Below are positions 54,066 through 64,000 of a stretch of 64,000 bases of DNA, one piece after another (the stretch's first letter is position 1; each line of letters opens with the position of its first letter). Location of the stretch: NCBI RefSeq assembly GCF_001509405.1, contig NZ_CP011502.1, positions 1,240,001 through 1,304,000 of the forward strand, read 5' to 3'. Both the position numbers and the translations under genes were made by a program. This stretch comes from Aeromicrobium erythreum. Its GTDB lineage: Bacteria > Actinomycetota > Actinomycetes > Propionibacteriales > Nocardioidaceae. The notes under the pieces were generated by a model. That model saw only the letters and a program-made list of their open reading frames with translations, did no database searches and was not told the origin of the DNA.

Positions 54066-55976
54066 GTGACAGAGCGGAGTGCAGGACGGCCTTCCGGTGG
54101 ACCGTTCATGGTGCTGGGTGCGGTGGGCATCGTCTTCGGCGACATCGGCACGAGCACGTTGTACGCGATGAGCGCGGTGCTCCAGGCGGACACGTCGCGA
54201 GGCGACGCCGTCGCGCGGCCGCTCGTCTACGGCATGGTCTCGACCATCGTCTGGTCGATGATGCTGATCGTGACGGTGCTCTACGTGCGCCTGCTCCTCC
54301 GTGCCGACAACGACGGCGAGGGTGGTCTGCTCGCGCTGGTCGGGCTGCTGCGCCAGCGGCTGGCGCCAGGTCGGGTGCTGGCCGTGGTGAGCCTGCTCGG
54401 GGTCTTCGGCGCGGCGATGTTCCTCGGCGACAGCGTGATCACCCCGGCGATCTCGGTGCTCTCGGCCGCCGAGGGGCTCGAGCTGCTCAACCCGTCGTGG
54501 TCGCACGTGGTCGTGCCGTTCGCGTTCGCCGTCCTCGTCGGCCTGTTCGTGATCCAGCGGTTCGGCACCGGCAGGATCGGCAGGCTGTTCGGGCCCGTCA
54601 TGGTCGTGTGGTTCGCCTCCACGGCGCTCTGGGGAGCGCTCGCCGTCGCGAAGGAGCCCTCGGCGCTCGAGGCGCTCTCGCCGCACTGGATCTTCCTGTA
54701 CTTCCGCGACGAGCCGTTGATCGCCTTCCTGTCGCTCGGATCCGTCGTCCTGGCGGTCACGGGCGCGGAGGCGTTGTACGCCGACCTCGGGCACTTCGGC
54801 CGCCAGGCCATCGCGAGGGCGTGGGTGTTCGTCGTCCTCCCGGCACTCGTGCTCAGCTACCTCGGACAGGCGGCAGCGGTCGCCGGCTCGTCGACGGCCG
54901 TGGGCAACCCGTTCTTCGCCATCGTGCCGGGCTGGGCGCGGCTGCCGATGGTGGTCGTGGCGACGCTGGCCACGATCATCGCGTCGCAGGCGGTCATCTC
55001 CGGCGCGTTCAGCGTCGTCCACCAGGCGTCGCGGCTCGGCTTCCTGCCGCACCTGCGGACGACCCACACCTCGCGACGACAGGCGCGGCAGATCTACCTG
55101 CCGGCCGTGAACTGGACGCTCGGCCTCGCCGTCCTGGCGGTCGTCCTCATCTTCCGCAGCTCGGCGTCGCTGGCGTCGGCCTACGGGGTCGCCGTCACGT
55201 CGACGATCACCGTGACGACGCTGCTCTACCTCACCTACCGCTGGCGGCGCGACGGCAGCGTGTCGCCGGGGTTCCTGGTGGGCGCGGCCATCCTCGTCGT
55301 CGAGCTCGTCTTCCTCGCGGCGAACCTGCCGAAGGTCCGGTCCGGGGGCTGGCTCCCGCTCGGCATGGGCGCGATCCTCGTCCTGACGATGACGACGTGG
55401 CGGGCCGGTCAGCGGCGCATCGAGGCCGCGCGCGCCGACGCTGAGGGACCGGTCGAGGACCTCGTGCCCCGCATCCGCGCGACGGAGGCGGGACTCGCCC
55501 GCGTGCCGGGGACGGCCGTCTACCTGACCCGTGGGCCGGGCGTCGTGCCGATCGCGCTCGACGCGATGCTCGACCTCAACCACGTCCTGCACACCACGAC
55601 CGTCCTGCTCAGCTGGGAGTCCGTGGACGTGCCCGCGGTCCGGCACGACGAGCGCGTCGTCGTCGACGTCCTGGACGACCCGACCGACGGCATCGTGCAC
55701 GTGCACGCGACGTTCGGCTACCGCGAGAGGCCCGACCTCCTCGCGGTGCTGGAGCAAGCCATCCCGCTCGCGGAGGGCGAGCTCGACCACGTCGACCTCG
55801 ACCGCGCGATCTACTTCACCTCCGTGCCGGTCGTGAAGTTCAGCCCGCGGTCGGGCATGCCGCGCTGGCGCCAGCGGATCTTCCTGACGCTCGTGCGCCT
55901 CAGCCCGGACCCGGTCGACGTCCTGCGGCTGCCGCGCGAGCGCACGATCAGCGTCGGTCGGGAGATGCCGTGGTGA
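54066..55976 (+). CDS. kup: KUP family potassium uptake transporter
   Basis: A 636-residue membrane protein. About twelve helices are followed by a ~160-residue cytoplasmic C-terminal domain. Signatures are GIVFGDIGTSTLYA (residues 20-33), LGDSVITPAISVLSAAEGL, TGAEALYADLGHFG and QASRLGFLPHL. It imports K+, probably with protons. GTG 54066 follows a TACGCT hexamer at 7-8 nt, a leaderless arrangement. Confidence 0.96.
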   Translation: MTERSAGRPSGGPFMVLGAVGIVFGDIGTSTLYAMSAVLQADTSRGDAVARPLVYGMVSTIVWSMMLIVTVLYVRLLLRADNDGEGGLLALVGLLRQRLAPGRVLAVVSLLGVFGAAMFLGDSVITPAISVLSAAEGLELLNPSWSHVVVPFAFAVLVGLFVIQRFGTGRIGRLFGPVMVVWFASTALWGALAVAKEPSALEALSPHWIFLYFRDEPLIAFLSLGSVVLAVTGAEALYADLGHFGRQAIARAWVFVVLPALVLSYLGQAAAVAGSSTAVGNPFFAIVPGWARLPMVVVATLATIIASQAVISGAFSVVHQASRLGFLPHLRTTHTSRRQARQIYLPAVNWTLGLAVLAVVLIFRSSASLASAYGVAVTSTITVTTLLYLTYRWRRDGSVSPGFLVGAAILVVELVFLAANLPKVRSGGWLPLGMGAILVLTMTTWRAGQRRIEAARADAEGPVEDLVPRIRATEAGLARVPGTAVYLTRGPGVVPIALDAMLDLNHVLHTTTVLLSWESVDVPAVRHDERVVVDVLDDPTDGIVHVHATFGYRERPDLLAVLEQAIPLAEGELDHVDLDRAIYFTSVPVVKFSPRSGMPRWRQRIFLTLVRLSPDPVDVLRLPRERTISVGREMPW

Positions 55977-56088
55977 GCACGACACGGTGCGTGTCCCGTG
56001 GGTCGAGGTCACTGTCAGGACACGAGACGGCCCGCACGAGCGCGGACCGTGCTTGATACTGGGCTCAACCGAGCATCGGAGGTCCATC

Positions 56089-57420
56089 GTGCAGATCCTC
56101 GACGAGGCGGCGTCGCTGACGCGCTGGGGACTCAACCATGCGCTGCCGCGCGTCGGGATCCAGGCCGGGGCGCGTCGCGGCGACCTGCAGGCCCGGCTGA
56201 TCATGGCGACCTCGACCGGCAGCGACAGCCAGGCCGGGGGAGGCCTGCCGCTCGACCTCTTCGAGGAGGTCCGTGCGAGCGGGGCTCTGCACAAGAGCGC
56301 CTTCGCGTACGTCACGGCCACGCACCCGGTCGTCAAGGAGGTGCTCGGCAGCCCCGACGTGCACGCCGGCGTCGACTTCGGCACGGGCGGGCTGCTCGGC
56401 CCCGTGCGTCGGTGGGCCGACAGCAGCACCCCCATCGGACCGCTGACGCCGCCGTCGCTGCTGTCCGTCGAGCCGCCCGAGCACACCCGGTACCGCAAGC
56501 TCGTGACGCGCGTCTTCTCCGTGAAGGCGGTGCGTGGACTGCAGGACCGGACCCAGGACATCGCCGACCAGCTGCTCGACGACCTCGCCAGCAGCGACGA
56601 CGGGACCGTCGACCTCGTCGAGCGCTACTGCGCGCTCCTGCCGGTCACGGTCATCGCGGAGATCCTCGGGGTCCCGCACGACCAGCGCGACAAGGTGCTC
56701 GAGTTCGGCGAGGGGGCCGCGCCCAGTCTCGACCTCGGGCTGCCGCTCGGACGGTTCCGCACCGTCGAACGGTCCCTGCGCGCGTTCGAGCGCTGGCTCG
56801 ACGGCCACATCGCCGCCGTCCGCCGCGACCCGGGCGACGACCTCCTCAGCCAGCTCGTGCTCGCGCAGGACGACGACGGTGTCGAGCTGACTGAGCTCGA
56901 GCTCAAGGCGACCGCCGGGCTCGTGCTGGCCGCCGGCTTCGAGACGACGGTCAACCTGCTCGGCAACGGCATCGCGCTGCTGCGCCAGCACCCCGAGCAG
57001 CTCGAGCTCCTCCAGGAGAAGCCGGACCTGTGGTCGCGCGCGGTCGACGAGGTGCTGCGCTACGACCCGCCCGTGCTCCTAACCGGCCGCAGCGTCGTCA
57101 ACGACACGGTGCTCGGCGGACGCGAGGTTCCGCGCGGCTCCGTCGTCACGACCCTGCTCGCGGGCGCCAACCGCGACCCCGACGTGTTCGCCGACCCGCA
57201 GCGCTTCGACGTCAGCCGCGAGAACGCCGACCAGCACGTGTCGTTCTCCTCCGGCCGCCACTACTGCCTGGGCGCCGCCCTCGCGCGCATGGAGGGCGAG
57301 GTCGGGCTGCGCACCCTCCTCACCCGCTACCCGAACCTGACCCTCCAGCCCGGCGCCGAGCGACGCTCGACGAGGATCCTGCGCGGCTACGCGGCGTTGC
57401 CAGCTCGTCTGGAGGGGTGA
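56089..57420 (+). CDS. Cytochrome P450
   Basis: A 443-residue soluble P450. The I-helix oxygen motif is AAGFETTVN, the K-helix ExxR is EVLR, and the haem loop is FSSGRHYCLG with the thiolate Cys. GTG 56089 has GGAGG 6 nt upstream. It is a single gene between kup and the DNRLRE protein; the substrate and redox partner are not evident, although a ferredoxin reductase is encoded at 16.9 kb. Confidence 0.95.
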   Translation: MQILDEAASLTRWGLNHALPRVGIQAGARRGDLQARLIMATSTGSDSQAGGGLPLDLFEEVRASGALHKSAFAYVTATHPVVKEVLGSPDVHAGVDFGTGGLLGPVRRWADSSTPIGPLTPPSLLSVEPPEHTRYRKLVTRVFSVKAVRGLQDRTQDIADQLLDDLASSDDGTVDLVERYCALLPVTVIAEILGVPHDQRDKVLEFGEGAAPSLDLGLPLGRFRTVERSLRAFERWLDGHIAAVRRDPGDDLLSQLVLAQDDDGVELTELELKATAGLVLAAGFETTVNLLGNGIALLRQHPEQLELLQEKPDLWSRAVDEVLRYDPPVLLTGRSVVNDTVLGGREVPRGSVVTTLLAGANRDPDVFADPQRFDVSRENADQHVSFSSGRHYCLGAALARMEGEVGLRTLLTRYPNLTLQPGAERRSTRILRGYAALPARLEG

Positions 57421-57558
57421 GCTTCTGACCGGCAGATCGAGGAAAGTCCGGTGAGCTGGCCCCAGCCTGATCCCTGATGCCATTGTTCGTCCGGCGACGT
57501 AGGAGCCACCCTGGGACGTGCGCAACGATTTTCTCAGATTTTTCTCAGAATCGCTTGT

Positions 57559-60500
57559 TTGAGAAGACTCGGTGTGGGAGCGTCGTCCCGCTCTACTCCC
57601 TCGAGTCGAGCTGCGAGACGATCCGTGTCTTCGCACGGATCCAGAGTGCGCCCTGCGCAGCTGACGACACCGGACTGGTGGAGTGTGCCTTCTTACCCTG
57701 TAGCCCTCGTGGCGACCTTCGTCGTTGCCGCATCACTCAGCAGCGTGCACGTCGCTGCGCAACCCACGGAGGCAGAGGCTGCAGTTGACCCCGTCTCCCA
57801 GGCAGTCCTTGAGGCCGCCGAGCGGGATGAACCGGTCGAGGTCACTCAGCAGCGCACTGAGACGGACACCGTCTTCGCCAATCCCGATGGAACGCTGGCT
57901 CGATCGATCTCCACCGTCCCGATCCGGTTCCGCGACGGCACCACGTGGCGCGACCTCGACTACGAGCTCGCACGACGGCCGGATGGACGAATTGCCCCCA
58001 GGTCCGCCCCGGGAGATGTCAGTTTTTCCGGCGGCGGGGACGGTGCCATGAGCACGGTCACGACGTCCGGCGTCACGATGGCCACGGACTGGATCGACGA
58101 GCTTCCCGAGCCGACGCTCGATGGTGCGACTGCAACGTATGGCGAGGTTCTTCCTGGAGTCGACCTCCGTCTCACGAGCACACCCGCGGGGACAACTCAG
58201 GTTCTCGTGGTCAAGACTCCGCAAGCGGCGGAGAACCCAACGTTGGACGCCATCGACCTGCCCATCGACGTCGTCGACGGCAGTCTGGAGAAGAACGCCG
58301 GTGGTTACCAGGTCCGCGACCTCACTGGCCGCACGGTCGCTTCTGCGACGCAGCCGCTCATGTGGGACTCGTCGGGGCAGGCGATCGTCAATGGCCAGAT
58401 GCACGAGCCGACGTCGGACACAGCAGTCGAGTTGCGTTCCTCCGGCCCTGTCTCGGGTGACGGCATCACCTCCATACCGATGGACGTCGCGGACGACAGC
58501 CTCACGCTTCAACCGGTGTCGGAAGCACTGACTGGTCACGCTGTCGAGTACCCCGTCTACATCGATCCCGCACACACCTTCAACCGAGCCACGTGGTCCA
58601 TGGTCTTCAAGGAATATCCCTCCACCGAGTTCTATCGATGGACCACCAGCAACGGCGAGGGCGTCGGCTACCAGAACTACAACGGACGATCGACAAAGCG
58701 GCTGCTGTTCCGTTTCGACATCAGTAGTCTCGCGCGCCGGCAGATCCTCAAGGCCGAGTTCAAGGCGAAGGTCGTCTACGGTGCGAGCTGTGACGTCACC
58801 AAGGTCGACCTCTGGCGGACGAAGGCCTTCAACTCATCGACGAACTGGAGCAACCAGCCGGGGAGAGTCGGAGACGGTCCCCTCAGCACCGCGAGCGTCG
58901 ACCCGTGCCCCGAGGGCAAGCAGATCGAGTGGTCCGCCACCTCGGGCGTCCGAGGCGTCGCTAATGCTTCGACGCCCGGTTCGTACCTCTACCTGAAGCT
59001 GCAGGCCGAGAGCGAGACCAACCCGCGCGCTTGGAAACGCTTCAGCAACGGAGCTCAGCTGTACGTCGTGTACAACCGCTTTCCCAACAAGCCGACGAGC
59101 GTGACCATCAACGACGTCGCCTGCACGGGGAGTCGAGACGTCTTACTCGGGAGCGTTGTCTCGCGAGTCATCTTCAGGGCTACCGTCTCCGATCCGGACT
59201 CCGACTCAGTCCGTGGCGTCTTCTACATGAAGCCTGGTAGGACAGAGAGCTCTTCGAACCTTTCCTCGGGGTATGACTACGTGGTCTCACCGAGCCGCGC
59301 GACGAAGGGCGGCGTGGTCAGTGCAGATGCTTTCGCGAAGCTCAGAGCACTCCTGAACACCCCAGAAGACAAGCCGCTCGCGAGCAAAGCGGTCACCATG
59401 CGCGTCAAGGCGCAGGAAGTCGAAGGCGAGAAGGAGTTCAGTCGGACGTTCGACCAGTGCTTCGTCGAGTTCGATCCGATCCGACCGGCAGCGCCTGTGA
59501 TCACAGTCCCGGAGAATCCGCGGTGGGGAGAGTCATTCGGCGTCGACGTCAAGTCGATCGACAAGGATGTGTCACGCGTGCGTTGGGCCCTGAACTCGAC
59601 TGCGGCGAGCACCGCGACGCAAGTCAATCTGACTGCCGACACGCGAAGTACGACGGTCACCGTCAACGGCTGGTCGTCATCGACGAACCGCCCTCGAGTG
59701 GGCACCAACGAGCTGCGCGTCTGGGCAGTCGACAACGCCGGGAATCTCAGCACGCGGCCCGCACTCGTCGAGTTTCAGATCGAGGACCCGAGCGGGACGA
59801 CGCAGTCACTCTGGCCGTTCGACGAGGACTTCGGCTCCAGCGCGGTCCGGGACACCGGAGCAGCGGGTCGCGGGCTCAGCCTCTCGGTGTCGCGTATCTC
59901 CGACGACGACGGGATCGACTGGACATCAGGGCAATGGGTGCGACGCGGGACGAGAGACGCTGTCAACGATCCGCACGACGACCTGCTCGTCTTCGCCCCG
60001 GGGGACTCGCCCGTGAGTGGGCAGTCGAATGTCTTCGAACCCACGAACCAAGCAGCGGCCGGCAGCTTCACCGTCGCGGCATACCTCGACCCTTCCCGGG
60101 AGATGGAGGGTTCACAGACTGCGATCAGCTACGGCAGCGCGGGCGGGAACGACCGCTTCCGCCTGGGAATCGTCGGTGAGCGAGTCGATGCTGCAGATCC
60201 TGACAGCGACATCGCCTACTACTACACGTTCTCCGTGTGGGACCGGCGCACATCCACCTACGAGATCGTGCGTTCGGAGGACCCAGTCGTGCTGGAGGAG
60301 AGTCTGGACCTCGTCATCGGATCGTGGAATCCCACCAGCAACAAGCTCGTCCTCGAGGTGTCAGACGAGGCCTCTGCCGAGCCCGGCGTGCGAGCCGAGA
60401 GCGACGTGGCTGGGGTCGACGGCGACGCGTTCTCGCCGACCTGGTCGACGAGCGATCGTCTCAGGGTCGGTGGCGACTCAGCCGGTGGCTCGTGGGCTGG

Positions 60501-60645
60501 TTACGTCGACCACGTCTCCCTCCAGGCGGGTCTTCCACTTGACGGCACGGGTGACATCCTGCGGCGTCAAAAGAGCGGTTGGCGATTCGCGCCCGGTCAA
60601 TGCCACAAGTTCTGCACGGAAGCCAACTACGGGGGCGCGTCATGA
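57559..60645 (+). CDS. Secreted DNRLRE / LamG-like protein
   Basis: About 1028 residues. The start is uncertain (TTG 57559 or an internal GTG near 57646); the export helix is PVALVATFVVAASLSSVHVAA. The N-terminal domain with VFANPDGTLARS matches that of the 27.4-kb RHS protein; a DNRLRE-like domain lies about 330-490 (RATWSMVFKEYPS), Fn3-like and cadherin-like segments follow, and the C-terminal ~230 residues resemble LamG/concanavalin. It ends with an ATGA overlap with the YD-repeat gene. Confidence 0.82.
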   Translation: MRRLGVGASSRSTPSSRAARRSVSSHGSRVRPAQLTTPDWWSVPSYPVALVATFVVAASLSSVHVAAQPTEAEAAVDPVSQAVLEAAERDEPVEVTQQRTETDTVFANPDGTLARSISTVPIRFRDGTTWRDLDYELARRPDGRIAPRSAPGDVSFSGGGDGAMSTVTTSGVTMATDWIDELPEPTLDGATATYGEVLPGVDLRLTSTPAGTTQVLVVKTPQAAENPTLDAIDLPIDVVDGSLEKNAGGYQVRDLTGRTVASATQPLMWDSSGQAIVNGQMHEPTSDTAVELRSSGPVSGDGITSIPMDVADDSLTLQPVSEALTGHAVEYPVYIDPAHTFNRATWSMVFKEYPSTEFYRWTTSNGEGVGYQNYNGRSTKRLLFRFDISSLARRQILKAEFKAKVVYGASCDVTKVDLWRTKAFNSSTNWSNQPGRVGDGPLSTASVDPCPEGKQIEWSATSGVRGVANASTPGSYLYLKLQAESETNPRAWKRFSNGAQLYVVYNRFPNKPTSVTINDVACTGSRDVLLGSVVSRVIFRATVSDPDSDSVRGVFYMKPGRTESSSNLSSGYDYVVSPSRATKGGVVSADAFAKLRALLNTPEDKPLASKAVTMRVKAQEVEGEKEFSRTFDQCFVEFDPIRPAAPVITVPENPRWGESFGVDVKSIDKDVSRVRWALNSTAASTATQVNLTADTRSTTVTVNGWSSSTNRPRVGTNELRVWAVDNAGNLSTRPALVEFQIEDPSGTTQSLWPFDEDFGSSAVRDTGAAGRGLSLSVSRISDDDGIDWTSGQWVRRGTRDAVNDPHDDLLVFAPGDSPVSGQSNVFEPTNQAAAGSFTVAAYLDPSREMEGSQTAISYGSAGGNDRFRLGIVGERVDAADPDSDIAYYYTFSVWDRRTSTYEIVRSEDPVVLEESLDLVIGSWNPTSNKLVLEVSDEASAEPGVRAESDVAGVDGDAFSPTWSTSDRLRVGGDSAGGSWAGYVDHVSLQAGLPLDGTGDILRRQKSGWRFAPGQCHKFCTEANYGGAS

Positions 60646-63600
60646 AACGACTGACTCACGGAAGCGTCGTCATCACTTGTCTCCTTGGACTCGTCGCCTC
60701 GACGCTCCAGGCAGCTCCGTCAGTCGCTGGCCCTCCTGTGCCTGGTCCGGAAGAAGCCGCCACGGCACAAGCCAAGCCATGGGTCGGCAAGAAGCGCTCG
60801 ATCGGCGAGAGGCTGAAAACTCGTGCACCGCAGGCCTCTTGGCCGGCCGAGCGAGCAGCGCAGGCGACGCTCAGTGGTGGGGCATGGACAGAGAGCGTTG
60901 GCGGACTTCAGCTGCGTACGCCGCGAGACACCAGGGGGACACGCGTCTCAGTCACCTCGGTAGGCAGGGTGAAGAACGCTCTAGGGGTGGGGCCGGCCTA
61001 CCGCATCGGAGTGGACGTTCCGTCCCCCGATCTTCCACGCACGCGGGAAAGATCGGTTCCCGCTCGTGGCTCGGGGTTGAGCGGCTCTAGCTCTGCTCCT
61101 CCATCGCCCAAGGGGTCGGTCGACGGAGATGCCGAAGGTGTTCCGCCGAGGAGCGTCGAGGTCCGGCTGAGCTATCAGAAGTTCGCGGATGCGTTCGGCG
61201 GAGACTGGTCGAGCCGGCTGACTCTCTTCGCGGTCCCTTCCTGCGCGAGCGAGAAGCGGCCGCAGGATGGTTGCGAAGCCACCGCTCTTCCGACCACACG
61301 GAACTCCGAGAAGCAGACGCTGACGGCCTCGGTTCCGGCATCATCCGCGCGGTCGATGACGGTGATGGCCGCGGCAACCGCGGCAGGAGCAAGCGGTGAC
61401 TTCTCTGCGTCCCCGCTCTCGCCGGCGTCGTCGTGGAGTGCAGGAAGCCAGGGTGGCGAGTTCACCTGGAGCTATCCGTTCGCGATGCCACCGGCGATCA
61501 ATGGACCTTCGCCCGACCTCAGCCTCAGCTACTCGTCGGGGTCTGTCGACGGCCGTACGGTCTCGACCAACAACCAGACGTCGTGGATCGGTGAGGGTTT
61601 TTCCCTCGATCCGGGCGCCGTGGAACGCTCCTACATCCCATGTCGCGACGTGGACGACAACGACGAGGGCGCCGACGAGAAGCAAGATCTCTGCTGGCGA
61701 AACGACAACTTGACGATGTCCTTCGCTGGTCGTTCGGGCAAGCTCGTGCAGGACGGCAGCACGACGAGCTGGCGCTTCAAGAATGACGACGGAACTCGCA
61801 TCCGACTCATCAAGAGCGATCAGATCAATGCTGACAACGACGGTGAGTACTGGGTGGCGACCACGACGGAGGGAACGAGCTACTACTTCGGGCGGAACAA
61901 GCGATTCGATGCCAAGGCTAGTGCGGCCGACTCTGTTTCGACCGTTCCGGTGATGGGGTGCACCTCAACGACCTACAGCTCGGACTCTTGTCAGCAGGCC
62001 TGGCGTTGGGCACTCGACTACGTCGTCGATGCTCATGGGAACTCGATGTCCTACACGTACGCTCAGGAGTCGAATGCGTATGGCAGCGACGACCGCACAT
62101 ACGACCGTTCCAGCGTCCTGAAGAAGATCGAGTACGGCACGCGGCAGGGGTACGAGCACAACGACGCGCCTGCTCGAGTGTTGTTCGACGTCGCAGAGCG
62201 CTGTGTGGGGGACGCGTCCTACTGCGACAGCATCAGTGCTGAGCCGAGCCACTGGCCCGACGTGCCGGCTGACCAAATTTGTACCTCTTCCTGCGAAGCC
62301 AAGAAGGCGCCCACGTTCTTCACGCGCAAGCGACTCGTGGCGGTCACCACTGAGGTGCTCGACAATGCTGGCGCCTACTCACCGGTCAACGTGTGGAGGC
62401 TCAAGCACACCTTCCCGGCGAGTGGCGATGGGACGAAGCCGTCGCTCTGGCTCGACAGCATCCAGCAGACCGGCAAGGTCGGGACCGACGTGACCCTCCC
62501 AGCGACGGTGTTCACCGGGAAGCAGCTCGCGAACCGCGTCGACGCCACGGGCGACGGTGAGGATCCCTTCCTCAAGTACCGCGTCAAGGGCATCGACAGC
62601 GGCATGGGACGCCTGATCTCGGTGCTCTACAGCGAGCCCGAGTGCTCGGACACGAACAAGCCATCCGAGAATGCGCTGGACACCAACACCAAACGCTGCT
62701 TTCCCGGCTATGCGCAGCCAAACGGTTTCGAGAAACCGCGGCTCGACTTCTACCACAAGTACGTCGTGCTGTCGGTCTCTGACGGAGACAGTGGCGGATT
62801 CAACCCTCCGGTCACCACGAGCTACCGATACTCCGACGATGGCGGCGCGTGGCACTTCACGGACAACGACCTCCAGAAGAGGAAGTTCCGTACCTGGGAC
62901 CAGTGGCGCGGCTACAACTGGGTGACGACGACGAGTGGCATCGATGCCGTCAAGAGCTCAAGCACGAGCTATTACATGCGCGGCATGGATGGGGACGTCA
63001 AGCAAGGCGGCGGGAAGCGTGCGGTCCTGGCGAGCGACCCATACTCCACCGCCATCGACGACACCGATCATCTCGCAGGATTTCTTCGTACCACCGTCGC
63101 TCACGACCAGGCCAACGCGAACAGGATCCTCGACGTCACGATCAACGACCCGTGGCTGAGCGACGCGACGGCGACGAACTCGGCCGCCGAGTCCGCGCGT
63201 ATGGTCAACACGGCCAAGTCGACGATCGAGACGCGCCTGAGCGACGGGACCTCTCGCTACGCTGCTACGGCGACAAGCTACGACCAAGACGGCCTACCCG
63301 TTCGCCAGCTCGACGCGGGCGACACGTCGACCACCACCGACGATCACTGCACCAAGACGACGTACGCCAAGAACCGCTCGGAGTGGATGCTCGACTTCCC
63401 CTCCACGACGATCACGCACGTGGGTTCCTGCTCGGCAAGCCCCTCGGTCGCGGACGACGTCCTCTCGGCGACGCGCACGACGTACGACGCGGCAGCTCCC
63501 GTCACCGGCAACGTCGTCAAGGTCGAGTCCGCGGCGGGCTTCGACGGTGGCGTCACCTACCAGACCGACGCCATCACGGAGTACGACGCGTATGGTCGGC

Positions 63601-64000
63601 CGACGTCGGTCATCGACGCGGACGGGGGCAAGCCCACCACAACGGCCTTCTCGCCCGCGACGGGTATCCCGACCTCGGTGACGGTGACGAACCCGAAGGA
63701 CCAGAAGTCGACGGTCTCGCAGAACCGAGCGTGGGGCGCCCCGACCTCGACGGTCGAGGTGAACGGTGCGCGAACGGACGTCACGTATGACGGGCTCGGC
63801 CGCAAGACAGGAATCTGGTCGCCCGGACGCGACAAGGCGGCTGGACAGAGCGCCTCCGCGACGTTCAGCTACCAACTGCGGGCGACCAAGCCCAACGTGA
63901 TCACGACCAAGGCACTGAACTGGGCGGGCGACTACAAGTCGTCGACATCGTTGGTCGATGGGCTAGGACGCGAGATCTCCACACAGACCCCGGCCCCAGG
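60642..64000 (+). CDS. Large secreted RHS/YD-repeat protein, 3' end outside window
   Basis: At least 1119 residues; runs off the right edge. ATG 60642 overlaps the DNRLRE stop. Signal peptide about 1-30. An SpvB/TcdB-like N-terminal part (FTWSYPFAMPPAINGPSPDLSLSYSSGSVDGR) is typical of secreted RHS proteins, followed by YD-type repeats near the edge (YDAYGRPTSVIDADG, YDGLGRKTGIW). The effector end is not visible. Confidence 0.88.
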   Translation, partial: MKRLTHGSVVITCLLGLVASTLQAAPSVAGPPVPGPEEAATAQAKPWVGKKRSIGERLKTRAPQASWPAERAAQATLSGGAWTESVGGLQLRTPRDTRGTRVSVTSVGRVKNALGVGPAYRIGVDVPSPDLPRTRERSVPARGSGLSGSSSAPPSPKGSVDGDAEGVPPRSVEVRLSYQKFADAFGGDWSSRLTLFAVPSCASEKRPQDGCEATALPTTRNSEKQTLTASVPASSARSMTVMAAATAAGASGDFSASPLSPASSWSAGSQGGEFTWSYPFAMPPAINGPSPDLSLSYSSGSVDGRTVSTNNQTSWIGEGFSLDPGAVERSYIPCRDVDDNDEGADEKQDLCWRNDNLTMSFAGRSGKLVQDGSTTSWRFKNDDGTRIRLIKSDQINADNDGEYWVATTTEGTSYYFGRNKRFDAKASAADSVSTVPVMGCTSTTYSSDSCQQAWRWALDYVVDAHGNSMSYTYAQESNAYGSDDRTYDRSSVLKKIEYGTRQGYEHNDAPARVLFDVAERCVGDASYCDSISAEPSHWPDVPADQICTSSCEAKKAPTFFTRKRLVAVTTEVLDNAGAYSPVNVWRLKHTFPASGDGTKPSLWLDSIQQTGKVGTDVTLPATVFTGKQLANRVDATGDGEDPFLKYRVKGIDSGMGRLISVLYSEPECSDTNKPSENALDTNTKRCFPGYAQPNGFEKPRLDFYHKYVVLSVSDGDSGGFNPPVTTSYRYSDDGGAWHFTDNDLQKRKFRTWDQWRGYNWVTTTSGIDAVKSSSTSYYMRGMDGDVKQGGGKRAVLASDPYSTAIDDTDHLAGFLRTTVAHDQANANRILDVTINDPWLSDATATNSAAESARMVNTAKSTIETRLSDGTSRYAATATSYDQDGLPVRQLDAGDTSTTTDDHCTKTTYAKNRSEWMLDFPSTTITHVGSCSASPSVADDVLSATRTTYDAAAPVTGNVVKVESAAGFDGGVTYQTDAITEYDAYGRPTSVIDADGGKPTTTAFSPATGIPTSVTVTNPKDQKSTVSQNRAWGAPTSTVEVNGARTDVTYDGLGRKTGIWSPGRDKAAGQSASATFSYQLRATKPNVITTKALNWAGDYKSSTSLVDGLGREISTQTPAP

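Overview
High-GC actinobacterial DNA, most like the family Nocardioidaceae (Nocardioides or Aeromicrobium type). The evidence is gene order (ABC1 kinase, cyclodehydratase-like protein, YgjP-type metallopeptidase, NUDIX, zincin_2 protein, Lon-like PDZ protein, PPA1309 protein, UPF0182 protein), many GTG starts, GTGA stop/start overlaps, leaderless promoters, a WhiB regulator, and a repeat family with GGTCTCGATACG arms. The genus is an inference.

1-26.4 kb is mostly conserved chromosome. It holds the ABC1-to-UPF0182 block, moaE, a 1.5-kb array of nine ~170-bp palindromic units (10.17-11.7 kb), a lipoprotein, a large secreted subtilase, an alpha/beta hydrolase, a ferredoxin reductase/desaturase/small-protein operon, a frameshifted Ser/Thr kinase, the initiator tRNA-fMet, an AraC regulator, a patatin-like protein, and a divergent MMPL / DUF302 / CsoR-type module with two G/C-tract operators. 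The CsoR-type gene is cut after its first helix, where an accessory segment begins.

26.4-53.9 kb is accessory and partly decayed. It contains a VKOR remnant; an RHS/YD-repeat protein with an AT-rich tail followed 3 nt later by a two-helix membrane protein (possible toxin/immunity pair); a nuclease-like ORF; a vsr gene with a nonsense codon; a PIN-domain protein; a resolvase fragment; a winged-helix/membrane-protein pair; an LPXTG DUF11 adhesin with an internal amber codon; three LuxR-type regulators (two sharing an unrecognised sensor domain); an IS481 element that truncates an FAD oxidoreductase; a two-component system with a likely target lipoprotein; a frameshifted AbiTii-type gene; an IS3 scrap; and a WhiB gene. 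A diverged ~75-nt element with a terminator hairpin occurs at 35.2 kb and again at 53.85 kb.

53.9-64 kb holds the potassium transporter kup, a cytochrome P450, and an overlapping pair formed by a DNRLRE/LamG-like secreted protein and a large YD-repeat protein that runs off the right edge. Together these look like a split version of the single protein at 27.4 kb. Several genes are broken by a single base (kinase, VKOR, AbiTii, vsr, adhesin), so sequencing error and real decay both need to be considered.
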